From Mesorhizobium prunaredense (GTDB lineage: Bacteria > Pseudomonadota > Alphaproteobacteria > Rhizobiales > Rhizobiaceae), in contig NZ_FTPD01000023.1 of NCBI RefSeq assembly GCF_900156895.1, forward strand, positions 289,000 through 352,999: a stretch of 64,000 nucleotides of DNA, given 5' to 3'. Below are positions 41,477 to 49,782 of the stretch, in pieces. How positions within the stretch are numbered: the first letter of the stretch is position 1; every line of letters begins with the position of its first letter. A program made the position numbers and the translations under genes. Under the pieces are notes generated by a model. It was not told the DNA's origin. It ran no database searches and saw only the letters and a program-made list of their open reading frames with translations.

Positions 41477-42598
41477 TTACGGATGGACCACAAAATTTGA
41501 GAACCCACCATGACGCTGGGCGATACCCGAAATGGCCTCATTGACCTTGCTCATGGGCGTCGCCTGGGTTTCCAGGAGGTCGAAGCTGACCTTGCCGATC
41601 CCGACGAGGTCGGCCATTTCTTGGCCCTCGGATGTCGTCAGCCAAGCCGAACCGATAAGACGCTGGTTGCGGTCCATCATCATGTGCACGTCGATGGGAA
41701 CCGCGCCCATCACGGCGCCGATGTCGACGGCGATACCGCCGCGGCGCAGCGCCCTGAGGCCCGCCAGGAAAGGCTCTTGCGGCGTGCCGGGACCGTTGCA
41801 GTCGATAAAGGCGTCGACACCCTCGCCATGCGACGTCTTGGAACGGGCCCATTCGTCTGCCGATCCGTCGTCCAGCGAATGCGTCTCGATGATGCCAGGC
41901 GCCAGCGCTTCGATCTCCTTCAGCAGCTTCCTGTCGCGACCAGTGCCGAGAATCTTCTTGACCCCGAACGACGGGCCGAACACTGCGATCGATATGCCGA
42001 GCGTGCCGGAGATGCCATTGACAAGGATCGTGTCACCGGGACCGACCTGCGCTTTCTTCAGAGCGGAATAGCCGGTGCCCATGTAGCCGAGCCGTGCCGC
42101 CTGATCGAAGGTCATGTTGTCGGGCAGAGCCACAATCGCCGATGCCGGCGCGGCCATGTACTCGGAAATGCCGCCGACCGGGTAGTCCTCGAATGTCTGA
42201 AGCGCTTCATGGCTAAAGCCGAAATAGCCCTGGAAGGCGTAATGGCGGCAGGAGATCGTGTCGCCGCGCCGGCAATGACGGCAAGAGCCGCAGGAGCGCC
42301 CCGGATTGACGTAGACCCGATCGCCGGGCCTCAGACTGTGGACTTGGCTGCCGACCGCCGCGATCTCGCCGGTCGGGTCGAGGCCGAAAATCGCTGGCAG
42401 CGGCGGCTGCGGCATGTGGGGAAACCAGGTCGGCCACATCGCCAGGATGTTGGCGAGGTTCGGCACGATGCCGCACGATCTGACGCGAACGAGCACGTCC
42501 ATCGACCCAAGCTTCGGGACCGGCACTTCCTCGATCCTCAGCTGGCCGCCGATCTCGTGCATGCGCGCGGCCTTCATCGTCTCCGGAATTGCTGTCAC
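41477..42598 (-). CDS. Zinc-dependent alcohol dehydrogenase (MDR family), paralogue 1
   Basis: A 373-aa medium-chain dehydrogenase. The GroES-like catalytic domain has RVRSCGIVPNLANI, the structural zinc knuckle CGSCRHCRRGDTISC and, later, an NAD-domain segment LVNGISGTLGISIAVFGPSF. The start is a GTG because GGGAGG lies 8 bases ahead. It is about half identical by eye to the enzyme at 49783-50892 (VRSCGIVPNLANI versus VKACGMVPNLANV; LIGSAWLTT versus LLGSAWLTT). Substrate unknown; the catalytic His/Glu of classical enzymes is not obvious, so it may act on unusual alcohols or aldehydes. Confidence 0.88.
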   Translation of the reverse strand: MTAIPETMKAARMHEIGGQLRIEEVPVPKLGSMDVLVRVRSCGIVPNLANILAMWPTWFPHMPQPPLPAIFGLDPTGEIAAVGSQVHSLRPGDRVYVNPGRSCGSCRHCRRGDTISCRHYAFQGYFGFSHEALQTFEDYPVGGISEYMAAPASAIVALPDNMTFDQAARLGYMGTGYSALKKAQVGPGDTILVNGISGTLGISIAVFGPSFGVKKILGTGRDRKLLKEIEALAPGIIETHSLDDGSADEWARSKTSHGEGVDAFIDCNGPGTPQEPFLAGLRALRRGGIAVDIGAVMGAVPIDVHMMMDRNQRLIGSAWLTTSEGQEMADLVGIGKVSFDLLETQATPMSKVNEAISGIAQRHGGFSNFVVHP

Positions 42599-42704
42599 GT
42601 CGATACCTCCCTTTCGCTCAAACCAGCGCATGCCGAGCTTCTCTCGCGCACATGGGCCTCCTCCCGAGGCCAGACCGGTGGTCGCATAGTTTTTTCGAAA
42701 TATC

Positions 42705-42726
42705 AATCTTTTTTCGTAACTTTGTG
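42705..42726. promoter_or_regulatory. T-rich TTTTTTCG motif in divergent promoter region
   Basis: The segment beginning AATCTTTTTTCGTAACTTTG is closely matched at 43746-43767 (ATCTTTTTTTCGAAATTTGT), upstream of the dioxygenase gene. A third related copy, TTTTTTCGAAAT, lies at 42690-42701. They may be binding sites for a second regulator in the block. Confidence 0.35.
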
Positions 42727-42882
42727 ATGATGACCACGGACTCGGCACCACGCCCAGGCAGCGGTCAGACCATTTCGGCCTGAGATCGGGTTGCTTGTCG
42801 CCTTCTTAACGATGGCTTGCCTATTTTCGAAAATCCGGTTTACTCCGAGGTCGGAAGTACCTGCTTTCAAGGTGCGTCGTAA

Positions 42883-43731
42883 ATGGGTGAGTCTTTGAAA
42901 TTCGCTTCTTTCGTTGAACGCAACGGTGCCGGCTACGGAATGGTTGACGGTGAAATCATCCTGCGGCTGGATTCCGTTCCCGGCGCGCCGCCGGATCTCA
43001 AAGCCTATCTCGATAGCCGGTTTCCCGACCTCACGCCCGATGAATGCGATCTCGAAGCCTTGCCGCTTGCTGAAGTCAGCCTGCTGCCGCCAATTCCCAA
43101 CCCAGGCAAGATCTTCTGCGTCGCCACCAACTTCCACGAGGATGACAAGCCGGCGCCACAGTTCCCGCTGCTGTTCATGCGCCACGCGCAAGCACAGACC
43201 GGCCATGGAGGCGCCATCCTGAAGCCAGCGGTTTCCGACAAGCTGGATTTCGAGGGTGAGTTGGCGGTGATCATCGGCCGCCGCGCACACAAGATCGTGC
43301 GCGGCGAAGCAATGGCGTACGTCGCCGGCTATGCATGCTTCAACGAGGGGAGTGTGCGCGACTGGCAGAAGCACTCGAGCCAGTTCACGCCCGGAAAAAA
43401 CTTCTACCACAGCGGCGCGTTTGGTCCCTGGATGGTCTGTACGCGCGAGATTCCGGACCCGGCACGCCTCCTTCTGGAGAGCCGGGTCAACGGCGTGAGC
43501 AGGCAGTCGATCGCGATCGACCGGATGATCTTCGATATCCCCTGGCTGATCTCCTACATCTCGACATTCGCCCCGCTCGACCCTGGCGACGTCATCGTTT
43601 CAGGCACGCCATCAGGCTTCGGCGCAAGCCGCAATCCGCCTGAATTCCTTTTCCCTGGCGACGAGGTCGAGATCGAGATCCAGGGCATTGGAACGCTGCG
43701 AAACACCGTGATCTCGGATCAGTCGTCCTAA
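42883..43731 (+). CDS. Fumarylacetoacetate hydrolase (FAH) family protein
   Basis: A 282-aa FAH-fold enzyme: GKIFCVATNFHEDDK, the metal-site region KLDFEGELAVIIGRRAHKIV and VAGYACFNEGSVRDWQKHSS, and the signature DVIVSGTPSGFGASRNPPEF. The acidic metal ligands (E-x-E...D) of acylpyruvate hydrolases or 2-oxopent-4-enoate hydratases/isomerases are present. In a meta-cleavage pathway it would act after ring opening. It leads a rightward run with the dioxygenase, hydrolase, dehydrogenase and monooxygenase genes. Confidence 0.9.
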   Translation: MGESLKFASFVERNGAGYGMVDGEIILRLDSVPGAPPDLKAYLDSRFPDLTPDECDLEALPLAEVSLLPPIPNPGKIFCVATNFHEDDKPAPQFPLLFMRHAQAQTGHGGAILKPAVSDKLDFEGELAVIIGRRAHKIVRGEAMAYVAGYACFNEGSVRDWQKHSSQFTPGKNFYHSGAFGPWMVCTREIPDPARLLLESRVNGVSRQSIAIDRMIFDIPWLISYISTFAPLDPGDVIVSGTPSGFGASRNPPEFLFPGDEVEIEIQGIGTLRNTVISDQSS

Positions 43732-43835
43732 TATTTCGCAATAATATCTTTTTTTCGAAATTTGTTGCCGTGGAGCTGAGTTTGATCTAAGGAGATCGCC
43801 AGGACCACGCTGCGGCCATAGGAAGGAGACTGGTG

Positions 43836-44735
43836 ATGCACCTGGTGTTTGGGGTCGGTCACATAAAGCTGAATGTCCGTGACGTAGATGCCGTGATCCA
43901 CGACTCGACGGAGATTCTCGGCCTGCGGGTCACCAAGCAGGCGGCGGGCGAGACATGGCTGAGCTCGAACGGCCGCAAGGCAGAACTCGTGCTTCTCCAT
44001 TCCGAGGAGAATTCCTGCCACACGATCGGGCTCGAAGCGCTGACCGCCGAGGCTGTCGCGGAAGCCGCCTCACGCGTCGACCGCGCCGGCTGCCGGATCC
44101 TCTCGCGTGAACCGAGCTTAGCCTGCTGCGACGCCGGCGTGACCTTCGCGACGCCGGACGGATTGCGCTTCGAGGTGCACACCCCGGCGCGCGACGACAT
44201 GTACAATCCGCGCTACCCGACCAACGGCATCAAGCCGCGGCGGCTCGACCACATCAATCTCATCACCCCCGACCCGGTCGCCACAAGGCGACAGCTCTCC
44301 GAAATCTGCGGCATGCAGCTCACCGAGCGCATGGTCAACGAGGCTTTGAGCTGGATGCATGGCGGCAACCGCCAGCACCACATTCTGGGTCTGGTGAAGG
44401 GTCCGGTCGGGCTTCACCACTACTCTTTCGAATTCAGCCACTTCAGCGACTATTGCCGGCTTGGCGACATTCTCGACGGGTTCGACCGCCAGGTCGTTTG
44501 GGGGCCGGGCCGCCATCGTCCGGGCGACAACACCTATGCCTATTACCTGGATGCCAGCGGCGCGATGGTCGAGTGCTCCGGCGCCATGCACACAGTCGCC
44601 GACGACGCCCACTTCGTACCCAACGTCATCACCAATTTGGAGCGCCCGGGAAACGTCCGCCAGATGAATGTCTGGGGTTCTCCCGCCCCTCAGGAATGGC
44701 GCGAGCACCATTTTCCATTCGCCAGGATCGACTGA
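43836..44735 (+). CDS. Type I (VOC) extradiol ring-cleavage dioxygenase
   Basis: A 299-aa two-domain VOC protein. The C-terminal domain has the Fe(II) triad His139 (RLDHINLIT), His195 (GLHHYSFEF) and Glu246 (GAMVECSGA). Second-sphere residues match BphC-like enzymes: His181/182, His227 (GRHRPGDNTYAYYLD) and Tyr236. The spacing agrees with 2,3-dihydroxybiphenyl dioxygenases, which cut catechols next to the diol. GAAGGAGA precedes the ATG. It should open the ring of the diol made by the flavin monooxygenase or P450. The exact catechol is unknown. Confidence 0.9.
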   Translation: MHLVFGVGHIKLNVRDVDAVIHDSTEILGLRVTKQAAGETWLSSNGRKAELVLLHSEENSCHTIGLEALTAEAVAEAASRVDRAGCRILSREPSLACCDAGVTFATPDGLRFEVHTPARDDMYNPRYPTNGIKPRRLDHINLITPDPVATRRQLSEICGMQLTERMVNEALSWMHGGNRQHHILGLVKGPVGLHHYSFEFSHFSDYCRLGDILDGFDRQVVWGPGRHRPGDNTYAYYLDASGAMVECSGAMHTVADDAHFVPNVITNLERPGNVRQMNVWGSPAPQEWREHHFPFARID

Positions 44736-44825
44736 TCCGGAAGGCGGCGGCAGACCACACAGGCAAGCAAGGCGAAGCAGCTCGGCTCGGGCGGGGCGGG
44801 GCGCTGCTTCGGATAGGAGATTGTT

Positions 44826-45707
44826 ATGCAGGAAAAACTGACGTTCGAATCCGACGGCCTGAAACTATCGGCGGTTCTGCACATTCCCGACAGCCACCGT
44901 CCCGGACAGAAGCTGCCGGCATTCATTGTCTGCCACGGCTTCGTCGGTTCCAAGGACGAGTCGCACGCCCAGATCCAGGCGGAGATGATGGAGACGTTCG
45001 GCTATGCCGCGCTGCGCTTCGACTTCCGCTGCTGCGGCGAGAGCGAGGGCGAGCGCGCTCAGGTGCGCTGCTTCGATCAGGTCGCCGACGCAAAGAACGC
45101 GCTGACCTTTCTTGCCAAGCGCCCCGAGATCGATCCGAAGCGAATCGGCATCACCGGCCACAGCTTCGGCGCCGCGGTTTCGGTCTATACGGCCGGCGTC
45201 GATGAGCGGGTCGCCTGCGTCATCTCCTCATGCGGCTGGGGTCACGGCGAGCGGAAGTTCCGCGGCCAGCACCCAACGCCGGAGGCCTGGCAGCGCTTCA
45301 TGGGCCTGCTCGAGAAGGGACGCGAGCACAAGCGCGCGACGGGCGAGAGCATGTGGATCTCGCGGTTCGACGCGGTGCCGATCCCGGAAAAATTGCGCAA
45401 CAACCTGTCGCCCAAGGCGATCATGAAAATCCCGACCGAGACGGCATGGAGCATGATGAATTTCAGGGCGGAGGACGTGGTTGCCAACATAGCGCCCCGG
45501 CCAGCCCTGTTCTTCCACACTGCCGACGACATCATCACGCCGACCGAGCAGTCCATCCGCCTGTTCGAAAAGGCCGGGCAGCCGGCCGAGCTGATGCTGA
45601 TCTCGGGCACCGCCCACTTCCCGCTCGCACCGGAGGACGCGCCGCGCACCAAGATGATGCTCAAGGGCTGGCTCGACAAGTTCTTCCCGGCAACCCCAGC
45701 AGCTTGA
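44826..45707 (+). CDS. Alpha/beta hydrolase
   Basis: A 293-aa hydrolase with oxyanion-hole region FIVCHGFVGSKDESHAQIQA, nucleophile elbow GITGHSFGAAVSV (Ser in GHSFG), and late catalytic Asp and His segments (FFHTADDIITPTEQ; LISGTAHFPLAPED). The YAALRFDFRCCGESEGE strand is typical of dienelactone-hydrolase-like and acyl-peptidase-like members. It could split the ring-fission product (MhpC-like role) or hydrolyse an ester substrate. AGGAGA precedes the ATG. Confidence 0.88.
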   Translation: MQEKLTFESDGLKLSAVLHIPDSHRPGQKLPAFIVCHGFVGSKDESHAQIQAEMMETFGYAALRFDFRCCGESEGERAQVRCFDQVADAKNALTFLAKRPEIDPKRIGITGHSFGAAVSVYTAGVDERVACVISSCGWGHGERKFRGQHPTPEAWQRFMGLLEKGREHKRATGESMWISRFDAVPIPEKLRNNLSPKAIMKIPTETAWSMMNFRAEDVVANIAPRPALFFHTADDIITPTEQSIRLFEKAGQPAELMLISGTAHFPLAPEDAPRTKMMLKGWLDKFFPATPAA

Positions 45708-45739
45708 GGTCGATGCGTCCAAACCAGGAGACATTCGGC

Positions 45740-46777
45740 ATGCCCGTCGCCCAAGGAAACGAACTGACGGATTTTGCGACCGCGCTGCTCAATGCTGCCG
45801 GCTATACGCCGGACGAGGCGGCACAAACAGCGCGGCTGCTGGTGTGGGCCAATATGCGTGGCGCGGATTCGCACGGTGTTCTCAGGATCCCGCGCTACGT
45901 CGAGATGATCGAGACCGCTGTCGTGTGCGCCGGTCAACAGCCGACGCTGATCCGGGAGTTCGGGGCGACCTGCGTCTTCGACTACGGAAAGGCGCCGGGC
46001 GCCGTCGCCATGATGCATGCCGCAGGCAAAGCCGCCGATCTGGCGGAAGCGTTCGGCATCGGCTGGTGCGGCGCCCGCGCCATATCCCATGCCGGCGCAA
46101 TCGGCTATTTCACCACCAAATTGGCCGAACGCGGTCTCATCGGCATCGCCATGACCGCATCAAGACCGCTCATGAGCTATTTCGGCGCAAAGGGCGAGGC
46201 GCTGTCGACCAATCCGCTGTCGATCGCCGTGCCACGGCCTGATGGCGCCGATCCGATCGTACTCGACATGTCTACCGCCGCCGTTGCGCTCGGCAAGATC
46301 ATGGCGGCCAAAGATTCGCGCAACCCGATCCCCAAGGGCTGGGCCATCGACGCCAACGGCGTCGAAACGCAGGACCCGCATGCTGTGGCAGCCATACTGC
46401 CGATGGCCGGGCCGAAGGGATCCGGTCTGTCGCTGATGATCGAAATTCTGTCGAGCGTGCTGGTAGGCAACGCCGTCATCGCGCCGTTCCTGCACGGCGA
46501 CAAGAAAGGCGGCTTCAATGGCCTTGTGCTTGCCATCAATCCGGCGGCCTTCGGCGACAGCTCGTCCTTTCTCGCCTCGGTGGAAAGCCTCGCCGGCGCG
46601 ATCCATGCGCTCGATCCGGCAGCCGGCTCCGATGGCGTCAAACTACCCGGCGAACGCGGCTTCCAAACCGGGCTGGAGCGCACCGCCAACGGCATCCCGC
46701 TGGCGAAGCGCACGGCCAGGAACCTCGCCGATGCAGCCGTCCGGCTGGGGCTCGAGGTGCCGGCCTTCCTGCAGTGA
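45740..46777 (+). CDS. Ldh family oxidoreductase (malate/L-lactate/ureidoglycolate dehydrogenase type)
   Basis: A 345-aa NAD(P)-dependent dehydrogenase of the YlbC/LdhA-2 fold. It has RLLVWANMRGADSHGVLRIP, the active-site His segment ARAISHAGAIGYFTTKLAERGLIG, FGAKGEALSTNPLSIAVPRP and MAGPKGSGLSLMIEILSSVL. The family reduces 2-oxo acids or oxidises 2-hydroxy acids, including delta1-piperideine carboxylates and sulfolactate. Here it may handle a hydroxy-dicarboxylate of the lower pathway. CAGGAG lies 11 bases ahead of the ATG. Confidence 0.9.
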   Translation: MPVAQGNELTDFATALLNAAGYTPDEAAQTARLLVWANMRGADSHGVLRIPRYVEMIETAVVCAGQQPTLIREFGATCVFDYGKAPGAVAMMHAAGKAADLAEAFGIGWCGARAISHAGAIGYFTTKLAERGLIGIAMTASRPLMSYFGAKGEALSTNPLSIAVPRPDGADPIVLDMSTAAVALGKIMAAKDSRNPIPKGWAIDANGVETQDPHAVAAILPMAGPKGSGLSLMIEILSSVLVGNAVIAPFLHGDKKGGFNGLVLAINPAAFGDSSSFLASVESLAGAIHALDPAAGSDGVKLPGERGFQTGLERTANGIPLAKRTARNLADAAVRLGLEVPAFLQ

Positions 46778-46840
46778 TGCCAAGTGGCAGCCCTCACCAA
46801 GCCAGCCAACAAAGGACCGAAACCAGCGGGGGTCTCACTG

Positions 46841-48412
46841 ATGACGCACGATGAGGCGGACGTCGTGGTGGTCGGGCTCGGCCCGGTCGGCATCACCTTG
46901 TGCAATCTTCTTGCGGCAGCAGGCGTCAGGGTGGAAGGCATAGACGCCGCTGACGACGTCTATGCACTGCCTCGCGCGATCGGCATGGACCACGAGGTGA
47001 TGCGGATCTTCCAGAACATCGGCGCGGCCGACGCCGTGGCCGCAGCGACGGGGCACTATCGCCCGTCGGAATACAGGTCCGCCGACGGAACCCTGCTGCG
47101 CCGGTTCGAGTCCCCTGCCGAGCCCTACCCGCTTGCCTGGCCGCCCTACCTGACCTTCCTGCAGCCGGAGCTAGAACGGGCCCTGCGCGCCAATGGCGAG
47201 AGGTTCCCCAACCTGGCGCTGCGCACCGGAACCGAACTCGTCGGCCTTGAGAATCCCGAAAGGCCCGTCCTGACACTGCGCGACAAGGCGAATGGCGAGC
47301 GCACGAGGCGCGCCCCGCGCTATGTCGTTGGTTGCGACGGCGCGAACAGCTTCATCCGGCGCGGGCTGGGCGTCGCGCTGGAGGACCTCGACTTCGACGA
47401 ACCCTGGCTCGTGGTGGACATGATCCTGGAGGATCAGCACGCGCCGTTGCCGGAGACCAACGTCCAGTTCTGCGATCCCGCGAGGCCGCATACGTACGTG
47501 TGTGGGCCTGACCAGCTACGCCGCTGGGAGTTCATGATCCTGCCGGATGAACATCCGGCAGAGGTCAACCGCCCGGAACGTATCTGGCAATTGCTTTCGC
47601 CCTGGCTTCGGCCGGACCAGGCCAGGCTGTGGCGCTCGGCGACCTACAACTTCCACGCCCTTGTTGCGGAGCAGTGGCGCGTGGGCAGTGTCTTTCTAGC
47701 CGGCGATGCCTGCCACATGACCCCGCCTTTTCTCGCGCAGGGAATGGTGCAAGGCATCAAGGATGCAGCCAATCTTGCTTGGAAGCTGGCCCGTGCGATC
47801 GGCGGCGGATCGGAGCACCTCCTCGGCACCTACGAGGCCGAGCGCAGGCCATTCATGCGCGAAGTCATCGACATCACCAAGCGGCTTGGACAGTTCATCT
47901 GCGAGCTGGATCCGGACAAGGCACAGGCGCGCGATGCCGAGATGGCCGAGGCCGTGCGCGCGGGCCAAGGTGTTCAGATCCGGCAGAACCTCTTTCCGCC
48001 AATCCGTCATGGACTTGTCGCCAGCAACATCGATGGCTCGCCGAGCCCTCGCGTCGGTGAACCATGTCCTCAACCCTGGATTATCGGGCCTTTCGGCCGG
48101 ATGCGGCTCGACGATGCGTTGCCACCAGGATTCCAGCTTCTCATCGCCGGACACATGGACCCCTCGCCCACCCTGCTGGACAAGGCGCGGCAGGTGGGCA
48201 TTGCCGTGCATCGCGTGGCGCAGGAGACATCCTATCCTTCGCTGCTGGTGGAAGAAGACCGCGTTCTCGTCGACTGGCTGACCGCGAAGGGCGCGCGCGC
48301 CGCCCTGGTGCGGCCGGACCATGTGGTCTTCGGTACGGCCGCGGACGCGCGAGGGGCCGAGCAGCTCGTGTGTCAACTCCAGATGATGCTGGTGGCGGCA
48401 CCCGACAAATGA
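46841..48412 (+). CDS. FAD-dependent aromatic monooxygenase (MhpA-like)
   Basis: A 523-aa class A flavin hydroxylase. The N-terminal FAD motif is VVVVGLGPVGITLCNLLAAA, mid-protein VGCDGANSFIRRGLGV (DG motif), and GSVFLAGDACHMTPPFLAQG (GD motif) binds the ribityl/phosphate part. This pattern and length match 3-(3-hydroxyphenyl)propionate hydroxylases (MhpA). It would add an ortho hydroxyl group and make the catechol for the dioxygenase encoded upstream. A longer start at 46784 (GTG) is possible, but the ATG puts the FAD motif at the usual position. Confidence 0.9.
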   Translation: MTHDEADVVVVGLGPVGITLCNLLAAAGVRVEGIDAADDVYALPRAIGMDHEVMRIFQNIGAADAVAAATGHYRPSEYRSADGTLLRRFESPAEPYPLAWPPYLTFLQPELERALRANGERFPNLALRTGTELVGLENPERPVLTLRDKANGERTRRAPRYVVGCDGANSFIRRGLGVALEDLDFDEPWLVVDMILEDQHAPLPETNVQFCDPARPHTYVCGPDQLRRWEFMILPDEHPAEVNRPERIWQLLSPWLRPDQARLWRSATYNFHALVAEQWRVGSVFLAGDACHMTPPFLAQGMVQGIKDAANLAWKLARAIGGGSEHLLGTYEAERRPFMREVIDITKRLGQFICELDPDKAQARDAEMAEAVRAGQGVQIRQNLFPPIRHGLVASNIDGSPSPRVGEPCPQPWIIGPFGRMRLDDALPPGFQLLIAGHMDPSPTLLDKARQVGIAVHRVAQETSYPSLLVEEDRVLVDWLTAKGARAALVRPDHVVFGTAADARGAEQLVCQLQMMLVAAPDK

Positions 48413-48484
48413 CGTGTGCTAGCGTCGTGCGCCTGGACGGCCTCGACAGCGAGCCGGGACTGGCCGGTGCGTATCGGAAGCGCC

Positions 48485-49102
48485 TTATTTGCGGGCTGGC
48501 TGCTTCATGTGGCGATAGAGGTGGGCCAGATGCATTGAGGTGAGCGTCGCCCGCACCATCTCGCCCGGTGAATCGTCCTTCATGAAGCTGGAGAGGCCGC
48601 CATAGATGAGTTCCAGAACGACGCCGCCCACATAGAGTGGTTCGATATCGGCACCGCCATAGGGAAAAAGCTTTGCGGACAGCAGCTTGCCCAGGCCTTC
48701 CCACTGGTCCTTGAACAGGCGCAGATGCCGCTCTTCCAGTGTGTTGTCGCGGCGGGCGATCCGCAACAGGTCGATGGCAAGCGTTCCCCAGCGCTTGTCC
48801 TTCGCTCGCTGGTTGGCCCAATCGCACATCGCATCGATGATCTTTTTCGGGTCGTCGTAGCCGTCGAGCAGGCCGGTGAGCTCGACCACGTCGCCACCGG
48901 CATGGCGCTCGAGCAGTTGAAGGAAGATGTCTTCCTTGTTCTCGAAGTTCGAATAGAAGGCGCCCTTCGAATAGCCGGCTTCTTCCGCGATGCGTTCAAT
49001 GGTCGCGCCGGAGTAACCGTCGCGAGCCACGACATCGCTCGCCGACAGCAAAAGCTTCTCACGAGTCAGAGCCTGGCTCTGTTCGCGCGTCAGTCGCGCC
49101 AT
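48485..49102 (-). CDS. TetR/AcrR family transcriptional regulator
   Basis: A 205-aa regulator. The N-terminal HTH reads REKLLLSASDVVARDGYSGA, then TIERIAEEAGYSKGAFYSNFENKEDIF, classical for TetR proteins. The C-terminal ligand domain is variable. Its promoter contains a 17-bp perfect palindrome (49129-49145) 27 bases upstream of the ATG, so it likely represses itself. Sites of the same type precede other units of the block, making it the best candidate for a block-wide repressor released by a pathway intermediate. Confidence 0.93.
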   Translation of the reverse strand: MARLTREQSQALTREKLLLSASDVVARDGYSGATIERIAEEAGYSKGAFYSNFENKEDIFLQLLERHAGGDVVELTGLLDGYDDPKKIIDAMCDWANQRAKDKRWGTLAIDLLRIARRDNTLEERHLRLFKDQWEGLGKLLSAKLFPYGGADIEPLYVGGVVLELIYGGLSSFMKDDSPGEMVRATLTSMHLAHLYRHMKQPARK

Positions 49103-49128
49103 CCGCTATCCTTCCAAGCCATTCATCG

Positions 49129-49145
49129 GGATACCTTTGGTATCC
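49129..49145. promoter_or_regulatory. Perfect palindrome upstream of the TetR gene (operator candidate)
   Basis: GGATACCTTTGGTATCC: 7-bp arms with a 3-base centre. It is one base shorter in the centre than the 16-bp sites elsewhere in the block but has the same GATAC/GTATC arms. Confidence 0.6.
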
Positions 49146-49159
49146 GAATCGGCCGAAGG

Positions 49160-49516
49160 TTAGAAGGCCGAAACAATACAGGCAAGCGCCCAGAAAATCG
49201 GGTATTCGGGACCCATCAGCTGCCAGCGCCAACGCGGGCCGTTGATGCGCACCACGGCATAGGCTGCGCCCAGCAAGACGGCCACGCCGCACGCCGCAGC
49301 CCATCGCGGATAGATGTCGAACACCATTCCAACGGCGGCAACAAATTCCAGCGCAACCGTCAGCACGATGAAAGGTTTTCCTGGCTTCAGCCCGGCGGCC
49401 TCGAACGTCTTCGTCGCCTTTTCGAAGTTCCTGACCTTTCCAATGAGATGCGGAATGAACCAGACCCCGCACAGAATGCGCAACAGATCGATCGGCGTTA
49501 GCGTAAACTCAGGCAC
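49160..49516 (-). CDS. DoxX-like small membrane protein
   Basis: A 118-aa protein with four membrane helices (LLRILCGVWFIPHLIGKVRN, IVLTVALEFVAAVGMVF, AACGVAVLLGAAYAVV, and the C-terminal helix YPIFWALACIVSAF), the DoxX/DoxD-type layout. The start is a GTG (49516) because GGAGGG lies 4 bases ahead; an ATG four codons upstream overlaps that site. DoxX proteins are linked to quinone-dependent oxidations and redox stress, but their function here is unknown. Confidence 0.78.
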   Translation of the reverse strand: MPEFTLTPIDLLRILCGVWFIPHLIGKVRNFEKATKTFEAAGLKPGKPFIVLTVALEFVAAVGMVFDIYPRWAAACGVAVLLGAAYAVVRINGPRWRWQLMGPEYPIFWALACIVSAF

Positions 49517-49706
49517 TGATCCCTCCATGTAGAACGACGAATGGACCGCCCGGCCCTTCCTCCCGTCCTTGTTGCCGTCGGGCGACGTTCTCTCATCCAG
49601 CGGAGCCGAAGCGTTCTTCGCCATGCCGCAACCGATGCGGGCGTTCGCCGACATTTCCCGCAAATTCTGTCGTCAATGGAAATCGGCTCTTGCGCCACCC
49701 AATCCA

Positions 49707-49722
49707 GATACTATACGGTATC
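49707..49722. promoter_or_regulatory. Palindromic operator candidate upstream of the dehydrogenase-ligJ-ligK unit
   Basis: GATACTATACGGTATC has perfect GATAC/GTATC arms with a 6-base centre. It lies 61 bases ahead of the dehydrogenase ATG. Confidence 0.58.
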
Positions 49723-49782
49723 CACAGTCTACAAGGAATGTCAACGAGACATCTCCGCGAACTGGCATGGGAGGAACAGACG

